A stretch of 61,994 bases of DNA, taken from positions 1 to 61,994 of the forward strand of contig CAMDFO010000023.1 of assembly GCA_945897515.1 (NCBI GenBank), written 5' to 3'. A model generated the notes under the pieces. That model had not been told where the DNA came from and did no database searches. It worked only from the letters and a program-made list of their open reading frames with translations. Position numbers and translations under genes: made by a program. Numbering within the stretch: the first letter of the stretch is position 1; every line of letters starts with the position of its first letter. The DNA is from Rhodoplanes serenus. Lineage in GTDB: Bacteria; Pseudomonadota; Alphaproteobacteria; Rhizobiales; Xanthobacteraceae. Shown piece after piece: positions 24,558-36,387 of the stretch.

Positions 24558-27209
24558 ATGATGCGCACCGAAGAATCCCGTCCCGTCCGTCTTTCCGAAT
24601 ACCGACCGCCGGACTGGCTGGTGGAGACCGTTCATCTCGACGTGAAGCTGCATCCGACGCGCACGCCGGTCCGCGCCACGCTCAAACTCAAGCCCAATCC
24701 CGCGGCCGGTGCGCCAGCGCCCCTGACGCTCGACGGCGACGGGCTGACGCTGGTCTCGCTCAAGATCGACGATGTGGCGCTACCGCCGGAGCGCTACGTC
24801 GCGACGCCGGACAGCCTCATCATCGCGCAGCCGCCCAACGGGCCGTTCACGCTGGAGATCGAAACCCTGGTCGATCCGTCCGCCAACACCCAGCTTTCGG
24901 GGCTCTATCGTTCGAGCGGGACCTATTGCACACAATGCGAGGCCGAAGGCTTCCGCCGTATCACCTATTTCCCCGACCGCCCGGACGTGATGGCGGTCTA
25001 CACCACGCGCATCGAAGCGGACAAAGCAGAAGCCCCGGTGCTGCTCGCCAACGGCAATCTCGCGCAGCAGGGCGACCTTGCCGATGGCCGGCACTTTGCG
25101 GTGTGGCACGATCCATGGCCGAAGCCGTCTTATCTGTTCGCGCTGGTCGGAGGCAGGCTGGGTCACGTCCAAGACCGCTTCGTCACCATGTCGGGCCGCG
25201 AGGTCGCGCTCCGCATCTATATCGAGCCGGGCAAGGAAGACCGCTGCGGCCACGCGATGCAATCACTCAAGCTTTCCATGCGCTGGGACGAAGAGGCATT
25301 CGGCCGCGAATACGACCTCGACATCTTTATGATCGTCGCGGTGTCCGACTTCAACATGGGCGCGATGGAGAACAAGGGTCTCAACGTCTTCAACGACAAG
25401 TACGTGCTCGCTTCATCCGAGACCGCGACCGACAGCGACTTCGAGAATATCGAGGCGATCATCGCGCACGAGTATTTTCACAACTGGACCGGCAACCGGA
25501 TCACCTGCCGCGACTGGTTCCAGCTCTGCCTGAAGGAAGGACTGACGGTTTTCCGCGACCAGGAGTTCTCCGCCGATCATGGCTCGCGTGTCGTCAACCG
25601 CATCGGCGAGGTGCGAGGCTTGCGCGCCGCGCAGTTCGTCGAGGATGCCGGTCCCCTCGCCCACCCAGTGCGGCCGGAGCTCTATCGCGAGATCAACAAC
25701 TTCTACACCGCCACGGTCTACGAGAAGGGTTCCGAGGTGGTGCGGATGCTCAAGACACTGATCGGGCCGGAGGCATTCCGCAAAGGCATGGACCTCTACT
25801 TCGAGCGGCACGATGGCGAAGCCGCCACCGTGGAGCAATTCATCCAGTGCTTCGCCGACGTGAGCCGCAGCAACCTGACCCAGTTCATGCGCTGGTATTC
25901 GCAGGCCGGCACGCCCGAAGTGGTTGCCAGCGGCATGCACGACCCGCGCGCCAAGACCTATCGCCTCGATCTGGCGCAGATGCTGCGTCCGACGCCCGGC
26001 CAGCCGACCAAGGAGCCCATGGTGATCCCGCTGGTCACCGGCCTGGTCGGCCGCGACGGCCGCGACCTGCCGCTCACGCTTGCCGACGGACGCACCATCG
26101 AACGCGGCGTGATCACATTGGACAAGCCGGCCGAAACATTCACGTTCGCCGACATTGCGGAATCGCCGGTGCTGTCGATCAACCGCAACTTCTCGGCCCC
26201 GATCAAGCTCATTGCCAACCTTTCGGGCGACGATCTGCGTCTTCTGGCGGCGCGTGACAGCGATCCGTTCAACCGCTGGCAGGCGGTGCAGACGCTGGCG
26301 AGCCAGCTCCTGGTCGCCAACGTCAAGCGATTGCGCGCCGGCCGCGACCTGGAGGCCGACGAAGGACTGCTCGATGCGCTCGGCGCGATCCTCGCCGACA
26401 GCGCGCTCGAGCCCGCCTTCATCGCCGAGACGCTGAGCCCCCCGAGCGAGGCCGATATCGCACGCGAGATCGGACAGGACGTCGACCCCGATGCGATCTT
26501 CGGCGCGCGCGCGGGCCTGCGCGCTCTGATCGGCCTGCATCTCAACGCGGCGCTGACTGAAAATTTCCAGCGGATGACCACAAGCGGTCCCTACAGTCCG
26601 GATGCGGCGAGCATCGGACGGCGCGCGCTCAAGAATGTCTGCCTCGACCTGCTGGCGGCCACCGGAGAATCGCACGCCATCCAGCTTGCGGCTCAGCAGT
26701 ACCGGACGGCCGACAACATGACCGACCGCATGGCTGCGCTCAGCACGCTGAACCGGCACGCCGGGCCGGAACGCAGCGCGGCGCTCGACGACTTCTATGA
26801 CCGCTATCGCCACGATCCACTGATCGTGGACAAGTGGTTCGCGTTGCAGGCAAGCGCGCCCGATGCCGGAACGCTGGCGCGCGTCCGCGAGCTGACACGT
26901 CACGCGGCTTTCTCGCTGGGCAATCCCAACCGCGTGCGCTCGCTGATCGGCACGTTTGCCCAGGGCAATCAGATTCAGTTCAATCGCGCCGACGGCGCCG
27001 GGTACGATTTCGTCGCGGACCAGGTGCTCGCCCTCGACGGCTCCAACCCGCAAACGGCTTCGCGCATGACCACCGCGTTCAGGAGTTGGCGCATGCTCGA
27101 AGCCGGACGGCGCGGCAAAGCCGAGGCGGCGCTGCGCCGCATCGCAGCTCATCCTGAGCTGTCGCGCGACGTCGGCGACATCGCGCAACGCGCGCTTGCT
27201 GAATCCTAG
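24558..27209 (+). CDS. pepN: Aminopeptidase N
   Basis: An 883-residue M1-family zinc aminopeptidase, the normal length for bacterial PepN. The exopeptidase motif FNMGAMENKGLN and the zinc motif HEYFHNWTGNRIT with a downstream glutamate (LKEGLTVFRDQEFSAD) are complete. The start MMRTEESRPVRLSEYRPPDW is typical. It removes N-terminal amino acids from cytosolic peptides. The neighbouring genes are unrelated; it probably has its own promoter in the 134-base spacer to the left. Confidence 0.95.
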   Translation: MMRTEESRPVRLSEYRPPDWLVETVHLDVKLHPTRTPVRATLKLKPNPAAGAPAPLTLDGDGLTLVSLKIDDVALPPERYVATPDSLIIAQPPNGPFTLEIETLVDPSANTQLSGLYRSSGTYCTQCEAEGFRRITYFPDRPDVMAVYTTRIEADKAEAPVLLANGNLAQQGDLADGRHFAVWHDPWPKPSYLFALVGGRLGHVQDRFVTMSGREVALRIYIEPGKEDRCGHAMQSLKLSMRWDEEAFGREYDLDIFMIVAVSDFNMGAMENKGLNVFNDKYVLASSETATDSDFENIEAIIAHEYFHNWTGNRITCRDWFQLCLKEGLTVFRDQEFSADHGSRVVNRIGEVRGLRAAQFVEDAGPLAHPVRPELYREINNFYTATVYEKGSEVVRMLKTLIGPEAFRKGMDLYFERHDGEAATVEQFIQCFADVSRSNLTQFMRWYSQAGTPEVVASGMHDPRAKTYRLDLAQMLRPTPGQPTKEPMVIPLVTGLVGRDGRDLPLTLADGRTIERGVITLDKPAETFTFADIAESPVLSINRNFSAPIKLIANLSGDDLRLLAARDSDPFNRWQAVQTLASQLLVANVKRLRAGRDLEADEGLLDALGAILADSALEPAFIAETLSPPSEADIAREIGQDVDPDAIFGARAGLRALIGLHLNAALTENFQRMTTSGPYSPDAASIGRRALKNVCLDLLAATGESHAIQLAAQQYRTADNMTDRMAALSTLNRHAGPERSAALDDFYDRYRHDPLIVDKWFALQASAPDAGTLARVRELTRHAAFSLGNPNRVRSLIGTFAQGNQIQFNRADGAGYDFVADQVLALDGSNPQTASRMTTAFRSWRMLEAGRRGKAEAALRRIAAHPELSRDVGDIAQRALAES

Positions 27210-27451
27210 GTTGCAGACAGCGCCGAACGATATCGGGCGCGATCGTATGCAAGCGATTGATTGGTCAATTAAATTTTGTATTCCCTGGTATCCAGGCCGG
27301 GCAGCTTTTGGGTTGAAAAGTTAACGAAAAATATTGACTCCGACTCTCGACAAGAGTCCCCCCATCGATTCGAATGGCATGGTGATTCGGGGGCGATGCT
27401 GCACATCCCTCCGAGGGCGATGTTGGGGATTTCATCCGAACGGGGGCCGAT

Positions 27452-29776
<2,325 letters not shown>

Positions 29777-29844
29777 GGTCGGAACGATGATGAAGGCCTG
29801 CGGCTGTCGCAAGACGGGCGCCGGTCTGCCGCCCATGGTCGCAG

Positions 29845-29858
29845 CCGGAACGTTCCGG
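29845..29858. promoter_or_regulatory. 14-bp palindrome upstream of Bug protein 4
   Basis: CCGGAACGTTCCGG is a perfect palindrome 35 bases before the ATG at 29894, in a 117-base spacer. It could be an operator for the Bug gene; no regulator is adjacent. Confidence 0.25.
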
Positions 29859-29893
29859 TTGCGGTTCCGGGCGCTGCCGAAATAAACTGAAGC

Positions 29894-30895
29894 ATGAAAA
29901 GCATCCTGAGCTCGGCGGTGTCCCGGCGTGTCTTTGCCGGCGCACTCGCCCTCGCCGCCGCCGCATCCCTTCACACCACTGCACTGGCTCAGCAGAATTG
30001 GCCGCAGCGGCCGATCCGGCTGCTGGTTCCGTTCGCACCCGGCGGCAACATCGACATCATGGGGCGGCTGATGGCCGGCCGGCTGAGCGAAGTCCTCGGC
30101 CAGCAGGTCATCGTGGAGAACCGGGTGGGCGGCGGCGGCATCGTCGCGACCGACGCGGTCGCACGCGCCACGCCGGACGGCTACACCCTGCTGTGGGCGA
30201 GCACCAACGTCATCGCCATCGTGCCGCACACCACCAAGGCGCCCTACGACCCGGTCAAGGATTTCGCGCCGATCAGCGCCTTCAGCGCGAGCCCGCAGGT
30301 GCTGCTGGTCAACAGCAAGGTACCGGCGAAGACCGTGCCCGAATTCGTCACCTGGGTGAAGGCGCAGCCGAACAAGATTGCCTACGGCGGCGGCGGCGGG
30401 CCGGGCAGCGCCAGCAACCTGATCATGTCGATCTTCCTGAAGCGCGCCGGTCTGGAAATGACCAACGTCAGCTATCGCGGAACCGCGCCTGCACTGACCG
30501 ACCTGATCGCAGGGCATATCCCGACGACCTTCGTGCCGTTGGCCGAAGCCAGCGCCCAGTCCAACAATCCCAACGTCCGCATGCTCGCGGTGTCGAGCGG
30601 CAAGCGTTCGCAGCATCTCAAGGACGTGCCGTCGATCTCCGAAGCCTACCCCGGCTACAACGCGGTCTCATGGACCGGAATGCTGGCGCCAGCCGGCACG
30701 CCGAAGCAGATCGTCGACAGGCTTGGCGATGAAATGGTGAAGGCGGCTCGCGATCCAAAATTCCTCGAACAAATGGCGCTCCACGGCGTCGATCCGATCG
30801 CCGAGGGCCCGGAGAAATTCGCCGCCATGATCGCAGCCGAAATCCCGATCTGGGGCGAAGCGGTCAAGAACGCCGGCGGCGAGCGGCCGCAGTAG
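29894..30895 (+). CDS. Bug/TctC family substrate-binding protein (4)
   Basis: A 333-residue periplasmic protein with a signal peptide (about residues 1-32). Family marks are IRLLVPFAPGGNIDIMGRL and VIVENRVGGGGIVATDAVA, with the GGxxD ligand-loop region. It stands alone between a histidine kinase and glnE, converging on glnE with nine bases between stops. As with the others in the window, no TctA/TctB permease is nearby, so the ligand and transporter partner are unknown. Confidence 0.9.
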   Translation: MKSILSSAVSRRVFAGALALAAAASLHTTALAQQNWPQRPIRLLVPFAPGGNIDIMGRLMAGRLSEVLGQQVIVENRVGGGGIVATDAVARATPDGYTLLWASTNVIAIVPHTTKAPYDPVKDFAPISAFSASPQVLLVNSKVPAKTVPEFVTWVKAQPNKIAYGGGGGPGSASNLIMSIFLKRAGLEMTNVSYRGTAPALTDLIAGHIPTTFVPLAEASAQSNNPNVRMLAVSSGKRSQHLKDVPSISEAYPGYNAVSWTGMLAPAGTPKQIVDRLGDEMVKAARDPKFLEQMALHGVDPIAEGPEKFAAMIAAEIPIWGEAVKNAGGERPQ

Positions 30896-30904
30896 CGGTT
30901 TGGG

Positions 30905-33900
30905 TCAGGTCGCCTTGCCAACGATACGGGCGAAGCTCGCGCGCACCCGCGCCTGCGTCTCGGTCAGGTGAGCATCGAGCGTCGCAAAATCCGGCATGTC
31001 GCCGGCGCGCGCCAGCAGCCCGAGCAGCCCGGCCCCCGCCGCCTTCGGATCGAACGGCCCCGGCAGGCACAGCCGCAATATCTGCGTGAGATTGTGATAG
31101 AGCCGCGCTGCCGGTCGCAGCACCTCGGCATCCTCCGCCTTCAACAGCCCGAGCCGCCACGCCTTGTCGAGGACACGGGCGGTGGATGTGTCGAGAATTT
31201 CGGGTTTCTCCGAAGCGTGCACGAGCTGGAGATACTGCGCGATGAACTCCAGATCGACGAGGCCGCCGGCGGCGTATTTCAAATCCCAGCGCGCGCCCTC
31301 GCCCTTTTCCGCCGCGATCGCGGCCCGCATGTCGACCACGTCGGTCGCCACCGCTTCAGGATCGCGCTTGCGGCGGAGCACGGTTCGGATCACCTCCTCG
31401 ACCTTTGCGGCAAACCCAGTCGATCCCGCGACGACCCGAGCCCGCGTCAGCGCCATGTGCTCCCAGGTCCAGGCTTCGCTCTCCTGGTAGCTTTCGAATG
31501 CATGGATGCTGGTGGCAACGGGACCCGAGCGGCCGGACGGCCGCAGCCGCATGTCCACCTGATAGAGCGCGCCGTAGTTGGTCTGCGCCGACAGCGCGCT
31601 GATCAGCCGCTGCGTGAGGCGGGCAAAATACTGCGCGCCATAGAGCGGCCGGGAGCCCTCGGACTGCGGATGATCCTGGTCGAAGTCGTAGACAATGATG
31701 AGATCGAGGTCGGAGGTCGCCGTCATCTCACGGCCGCCAAGCTTGCCGAGCGCGAGCAGCGCGGTCCTGCCGCCCCGAACGCGGCCGTAAGTTTCGGCAA
31801 ACTTGTCCTCGACCGTGCGATGGAGCGCCCGCACCATGACGTCGGCAAGCCGCGCGAACGCTTCACCCGCCTGTTCGGCCGAAACGGTGCCGGAAAGAAT
31901 GCGCGCACCGATCAGGAACATGTGCTCCTGACCGAACATGCGCAGCCGGTCGAGCAGATCTTCGTAGGAGAGCGCCTCGCCGAGCGTGCGCTTGAGTTCG
32001 GTTTCGAGCTTGTTCTCGTCCGGCAGGGCACCGAAGAAGCTCGGCTCCAGCAGTGCGTCCATCGCCTCCGGATAGCGCGCCAGGATGTCGGCAAGCCGGG
32101 GCGCGGTGCCGAGCGTGAGCGCGACCAACGCCACCAGGTCCGGGTTCTGCTTGAGCAGCGAAAACAACCGGCCACCGCCGTGCAAAGCGCCGACAAAACG
32201 GTCGAACGCCACCAGAGCGCCGTCGGGATTCTCCGCTCGTGCCAGCCGGTCGAGCAGCATCGGCACCAGCTCGGAAAGCTGCGTTCGCGCGAATTCGCCC
32301 TTGAGCGCCGGGTACGAGCCCGCGAGCCAGCGGCGCACCGTTGCGGAGGCATCGCCGGGATGGCGGAACCCCAATGCCGCCAAGCGGTCGATGGTCTCGC
32401 GATCGTCGGCCTTCGGCGGAAACGCCAGCACGCGGGCATCGTCGCGCCCGGGCGTATCCTCGAACAAATGCGCGTAGTGCCGCTGGACCTTGCGCATATG
32501 GCCCAGCAACGCCGCGGCGAACGCATCGCGATCCTTGTAGCCCGCGAACCGCGCAAAACTTTCCAGGCTCTCGCGATCCGACGGCAGGGTGTGGGTCTGC
32601 TCGTCGGCGACCATTTGCAGCCGGTGCTCGATCGTGCGCAGGAAATGATACGCGGCCTCGAGATCGGTGCGGGCCGGCTTGCCGATCCAACCGCCGTCGG
32701 TGAGTGCCGCCAGGACGCGCAGCGTCTCGCGGCCGCGCAGTTCCGGATGACGCCCGCCGGCGATCAACTGCTGGGTCTGCACGAAGAACTCGATCTCGCG
32801 GATGCCACCGCGGCCGAGCTTGATGTTGTGCGCCTCGACCGCGATGTCCTCGTGGCCCTTGTAGGCATGGATTTGCCGCTTCATCGCTTCGATGTCGGCG
32901 ACGGCGGCATAGTCGAGATATTTGCGCCAGATGAACGGCGCAAGCTCCTTGAGCAGGTTCTCGCCGGACTTGATGTCGCCGGCGCAGGCGCGCGCCTTGA
33001 TCAGCGCCGCACGCTCCCAGTTCTGGCCGACGCTGCCGTAATAGTTCAGCGCCGAGTCGGTCGAGACTGCGATCTGGGTGGAAGCCGGATCGGGCCGAAG
33101 CCTGAGATCGACCCGGAACACGTAACCGTCGCCGGTGCGCTCCTGCAGCAGCTTGACCAGGCCGCGGGTGACTCGGACATAGAACGCGCCGGCTTCTCCC
33201 TCGCCCAGGTTGCCAGCAACAAGCGCGGACGCGCCGGGGTCGTAGAACACGATCAGGTCGACGTCGCTCGAATAATTGAGCTCGCCAGCCCCCATCTTGC
33301 CCATCGCAAGCACGATGTAGCCGCTACCGTCCTCCGGCCGCTTCTTATCCGCGGGTTTGAGCCGGCCGCGCCGGACCGCGTCAGCGAGCAGGAACCGCAC
33401 CGCCGCACCCACGGCCGTGTCGGCAAGCTCGGTGATCGCGCGCGTCGTTCGCATCACCGGCCAGACGCCGCCGATATCGGCGACGGCGATCAAGAGCGCC
33501 GCCTCCGCCTTCATGCGGCGCAGAAGACGCATGGCCGCGGCCTCGTCCCTGGTCGCCGACACCGCGTCGGCGGTATCCGCAAGGAGTGTGGCCAACCGTT
33601 CGTCGGGATTGGATTGAAAGATCGCCAGCAGCCGCGCGGGCTCGCCGCTTGCCAGCTCCCACAGGAACGGCGAACCGCCGGCGAGACCGGCGAGCAGGGC
33701 TTCGACCTTCGGATTGTCCGCGATCAGGCGCTTGAGCGCCTTGCCGGGCTCGCTGCGGCCGATCTCGGCGAGCCATGCCGCGGTGCGCGCCCGCGCTTCC
33801 TTGGGCGCGGCCAGGCGCGGCGCATCGCCGATGGTTTGCGCCAGGATTGCCGGAGCGGTGGATTTCGCCGCGGCCGCGATCCTGGCTGCAGGCTTACCCG

Positions 33901-33958
33901 CAGGCTTGGCCGCCGGTTTGGGCGCAGGCTTCGAGGCTCGCTTGGCCGGACGTTTCAT
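30905..33958 (-). CDS. glnE: Bifunctional glutamine synthetase adenylyltransferase/deadenylase
   Basis: A 1017-residue enzyme that adds and removes AMP on glutamine synthetase in response to PII and glutamine. Both nucleotidyltransferase domains keep their metal motifs: GELNYSSDVDLIVFYD in the N-terminal (deadenylylating) half and REMTATSDLDLIIVYD in the C-terminal (adenylylating) half; RxxGRGGIREIEFFVQ is also typical. The first 45 residues are an unusual Lys/Pro/Ala-rich extension before the conserved start of the family. Downstream of a two-component pair in the same direction, as seen in related genomes. Confidence 0.95.
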   Translation of the reverse strand: MKRPAKRASKPAPKPAAKPAGKPAARIAAAAKSTAPAILAQTIGDAPRLAAPKEARARTAAWLAEIGRSEPGKALKRLIADNPKVEALLAGLAGGSPFLWELASGEPARLLAIFQSNPDERLATLLADTADAVSATRDEAAAMRLLRRMKAEAALLIAVADIGGVWPVMRTTRAITELADTAVGAAVRFLLADAVRRGRLKPADKKRPEDGSGYIVLAMGKMGAGELNYSSDVDLIVFYDPGASALVAGNLGEGEAGAFYVRVTRGLVKLLQERTGDGYVFRVDLRLRPDPASTQIAVSTDSALNYYGSVGQNWERAALIKARACAGDIKSGENLLKELAPFIWRKYLDYAAVADIEAMKRQIHAYKGHEDIAVEAHNIKLGRGGIREIEFFVQTQQLIAGGRHPELRGRETLRVLAALTDGGWIGKPARTDLEAAYHFLRTIEHRLQMVADEQTHTLPSDRESLESFARFAGYKDRDAFAAALLGHMRKVQRHYAHLFEDTPGRDDARVLAFPPKADDRETIDRLAALGFRHPGDASATVRRWLAGSYPALKGEFARTQLSELVPMLLDRLARAENPDGALVAFDRFVGALHGGGRLFSLLKQNPDLVALVALTLGTAPRLADILARYPEAMDALLEPSFFGALPDENKLETELKRTLGEALSYEDLLDRLRMFGQEHMFLIGARILSGTVSAEQAGEAFARLADVMVRALHRTVEDKFAETYGRVRGGRTALLALGKLGGREMTATSDLDLIIVYDFDQDHPQSEGSRPLYGAQYFARLTQRLISALSAQTNYGALYQVDMRLRPSGRSGPVATSIHAFESYQESEAWTWEHMALTRARVVAGSTGFAAKVEEVIRTVLRRKRDPEAVATDVVDMRAAIAAEKGEGARWDLKYAAGGLVDLEFIAQYLQLVHASEKPEILDTSTARVLDKAWRLGLLKAEDAEVLRPAARLYHNLTQILRLCLPGPFDPKAAGAGLLGLLARAGDMPDFATLDAHLTETQARVRASFARIVGKAT

Positions 33959-34002
33959 GCCGCAGAGGTAGCGCAGGCGCGCGGCAAAAGGGAGGGCGGC
34001 AT

Positions 34003-35421
34003 CTAGGCCGGATTCGGCAACCGCGGGCCGCTGCGCGGCAATGCCAGCACCGCCTTGAGGCCGGGTCGATTGTCTTCGAGCTTGAGGTCGCCGCCATGCA
34101 GGTGGGCGACGGCTGACGCCAGGCTCAAGCCCAGGCCCGAGCCCGGCTCCGAGCGGCTTTGCTCCAGGCGCACGAAACGCTCCACCACCCGGCTGCGGTC
34201 CGCATCGGGGATGCCCGGACCGTTATCGGCGACGCTGAGACGAACCTGCTCGCCCTCGCTCTGCGCCCCGATGACGATCTCGGCGGACGCGCTATTGGCC
34301 GCGGCGGAGCCCTTCCCCGCGTACTTGATCGCGTTGTCCACGAGATTGGCGAGCGCCTGGCTGACCAGTTCCCGATTGCCGCGCAGGACCGTCGGACCGT
34401 CGGCTTCCACGCGCAGCATGACCCCCTTTTCCTCGGCCAGCGGGTCGTAAAGCTCGCACAGGCCGCGAGCGACCTCCGCCGCGTCGAACTCACTCATGTG
34501 GGTGCTGGCCTCGCCCGACTCGGCCCGCGCGATCAGCAACAGCGCGTTGAAGGTTCGGATCAGATCGTCCGATTCCTCGATCGTCGTCTGGAGCGCCGCG
34601 CGGTAGTCGGCCTCGCCCTTGCCGGTTCGCAGCGCCTCCTCGGAGCGATTGCGCAGCCGCGTGAGCGGAGTCTTGAGGTCATGCGCGATATTGTCGGAAA
34701 CCTCCTTGAAGCCCTTTATCAGGCCCTCGATGCGCTCCAGCATGGCATTGAGATTGACGCCGAGCCGATCGAACTCGTCGCCTGAACCCGCCACCGGAAG
34801 CCGCCCGGAAAGGTCGCCGGCCATGATGGTCCGCGAGGTTTCGGTGATGGCATCGACGCGACGGAGGACGCGCCGCGCCACAAAGAATCCGCCGGCGATG
34901 CCGAGCACGATCACCAGCGCAATCGACCACCAGCCGGCCGTCATGACAACGTCGAACAACCGCTCGCGCTCTTCGAGGTCGCGGCCGACCAGCAGCCGGA
35001 ACCCGCCCGGCAGTTGAAACACCCGCGCCAGCGCTTCGTGTTCATGGCCTTCGGGGTCTTCGAGCCGCCGATACGCGGTTTCAGTCCAACCCACCCTCTG
35101 CATCACCCCTTCGGGCACGATGCCGACGTTGCCGGCCAGCCGATCGCCGCTGAACGTGGTGACGAGATACAGACTCGACCCGGGACGCCGCGTCCGCGCA
35201 TCGATGATGAACACCAGCCGCCGGATGCCGCCCTGATTGTATTGCTCGGAGAGGCCGGTGATTTCGGCATCGACCGTGCCGGTGATCTGGTCGGTGATGA
35301 GGCGGCGCGTGTTCCAGGCGAAATAACCCAGAAGAGATGCGGCAAAGAGCGCAAAAACGAACAAATAAACAAGCGTGAGCTTGAATGCGGTCGTACGAAA
35401 GAGCTTACCGAGCGCCGTCAC
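34003..35421 (-). CDS. Sensor histidine kinase of the degP-linked two-component system
   Basis: A 472-residue kinase from a GTG start that overlaps the response-regulator stop by 17 bases. Membrane helices at about 13-34 and 162-184 enclose a periplasmic domain of roughly 125 residues, followed by a HAMP linker (to about 237) and HisKA with His247 in HDLKTPLTRLRNR. The ATPase part has NLVDNAIKYAG, DNGPGIPDAD and GSGLGLSL. Its position after degP and an OmpR-type regulator suggests it monitors envelope stress, though this is inference. Confidence 0.88.
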   Translation of the reverse strand: MTALGKLFRTTAFKLTLVYLFVFALFAASLLGYFAWNTRRLITDQITGTVDAEITGLSEQYNQGGIRRLVFIIDARTRRPGSSLYLVTTFSGDRLAGNVGIVPEGVMQRVGWTETAYRRLEDPEGHEHEALARVFQLPGGFRLLVGRDLEERERLFDVVMTAGWWSIALVIVLGIAGGFFVARRVLRRVDAITETSRTIMAGDLSGRLPVAGSGDEFDRLGVNLNAMLERIEGLIKGFKEVSDNIAHDLKTPLTRLRNRSEEALRTGKGEADYRAALQTTIEESDDLIRTFNALLLIARAESGEASTHMSEFDAAEVARGLCELYDPLAEEKGVMLRVEADGPTVLRGNRELVSQALANLVDNAIKYAGKGSAAANSASAEIVIGAQSEGEQVRLSVADNGPGIPDADRSRVVERFVRLEQSRSEPGSGLGLSLASAVAHLHGGDLKLEDNRPGLKAVLALPRSGPRLPNPA

Positions 35422-36082
35422 GGATCATGTATCCGGCGCCGCGGATGGTGTGCAGAAGCGGCTGGCTGAAGCCTTTGTCGATCTTGGATCGTAGCCGGGA
35501 GATATGCACATCGATGACATTGGTCTGCGGATCGAAATGATAGTCCCACACGTTCTCGAGCAGCATCGTACGGGTCACCACCTGGCCGGCATGCTTCATC
35601 AGATATTCGAGCAGCCGGAATTCCCGGGGCTGTAGCACGATTTCGTCCTCGCCGCGCGTCACGCGGTGCGAGAGCCGGTCCAGTTCGAGGTCGGCAACCC
35701 GGTAGACGGTATCCTCGCGGCCGCCGCGGCGGCGCGCCAGAACCTCGACCCGCGCCAGCAACTCGGAAAAGGAATAGGGCTTGGGCAGGTAGTCGTCGCC
35801 GCCAGCGCGCAGGCCCTTGACCCGGTCGTCGACCTGACCCAGCGCAGACAGGATCAGCACCGGCGTTTCGACGCCCTTGGCGCGCAGTTCGCCGATCACC
35901 GACAGCCCATCCCGCTTGGGCAGCATGCGATCGACGATCAGCACGTCATATTGCCGGTCCAGCGCGAGAGCCAGGCCTTCTTCGCCGTCCGGCGCCTGGT
36001 CGGCGACGTGACCGACCTCGCGAAAGGCTCTCACGATGTAGTCGGCGGCGTCGCGGTCATCTTCAACGACAAGGAGGCGCAT
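35405..36082 (-). CDS. OmpR/PhoB family response regulator
   Basis: A 225-residue regulator starting MRLLVVEDDRDAADYI, with AAGGAG upstream. The receiver domain has the acidic pocket (EDD at 7-9), phospho-acceptor Asp51 in LIVDRMLP and the conserved Lys in PKPYSF. The winged-helix domain carries LQPREFRLLEYLM and VDVHISRLRSKID. It is the partner of the overlapping kinase gene. It probably regulates degP or other envelope genes upstream, by analogy with Cpx-like systems. Confidence 0.92.
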   Translation of the reverse strand: MRLLVVEDDRDAADYIVRAFREVGHVADQAPDGEEGLALALDRQYDVLIVDRMLPKRDGLSVIGELRAKGVETPVLILSALGQVDDRVKGLRAGGDDYLPKPYSFSELLARVEVLARRRGGREDTVYRVADLELDRLSHRVTRGEDEIVLQPREFRLLEYLMKHAGQVVTRTMLLENVWDYHFDPQTNVIDVHISRLRSKIDKGFSQPLLHTIRGAGYMIRDGAR

Positions 36083-36179
36083 GGCGATCCGATCGAGTGC
36101 AGCCAAGTCTATCGGAATCTGGCGGCCTGTGCTTGCTGAGTCGGCTCCGGGACCGGCACCCGCCCATCGAGGCATGCAG

Positions 36180-36211
36180 CGAGGAGCGGCGGATTGCTCC
36201 GCCGCTCCTCG
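36180..36211 (-). other. 14-bp perfect stem-loop downstream of degP
   Basis: CGAGGAGCGGCGGA (36180-36193) pairs exactly with TCCGCCGCTCCTCG (36198-36211) around a TTGC loop. No T tract follows on either strand. It may act as a Rho-assisted terminator, an mRNA end protector for degP, or a REP-like element. Confidence 0.5.
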
Positions 36212-36227
36212 ACCGAACTCGTCCCCA

Positions 36228-36336
36228 GCGGGGGCGACAGATGCCGGGAAACGAGACTCGGTATCAGTGGGGACGGGCTGGAGGCCCGTCCCCCGGGTTC
36301 GCTCCGCCGGCGGGGGCGACGAATGCCGACGAAACG
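36228..36336. repeat. Direct repeats flanking a GC-rich hairpin
   Basis: Two imperfect 26-27 base copies beginning GCGGGGGCGAC and continuing ATGCCG...AAACG occur at 36228-36253 and 36310-36336. Between them lies the stem GGGGACGGGC / GCCCGTCCCC (36269-36278 and 36284-36293). The composite looks like a dispersed intergenic repeat; genome-wide copies would be needed to confirm that. Confidence 0.45.
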
Positions 36337-36387
36337 TCCCGACCTTGTGCACCGCGCTCATGATCGATCATCTGCGCGGTGTAACGA

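Larger units (their letters stand above)
36083..36387. other. degP to response-regulator spacer with inverted and direct repeats
   Basis: This 305-base stretch has no credible gene. It holds a 14-bp perfect stem-loop (36180-36211), a 10-bp stem-loop (36269-36293) and two similar 26-base direct repeats on either side of the second one (36228-36253 and 36310-36336). It must contain the degP 3' end signals and probably a promoter for the response regulator. Confidence 0.6.

Noticed and set aside
25413-27188. A 591-codon minus-strand frame opposite pepN
   Set aside because: Shadow of an unambiguous PepN coding sequence; no motif or ribosome site.
27210-27451. CtrA box upstream of the PAS histidine kinase
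   Set aside because: A TTAAC half-site near an AT-rich stretch is present, but the second TTAA at the required spacing is not.
30968-34006. A 1012-codon open frame antisense to glnE
   Set aside because: It mirrors glnE over its whole length; high third-position GC produces long stop-free antisense frames. The translation is Arg/Gln/His-rich with no domain.
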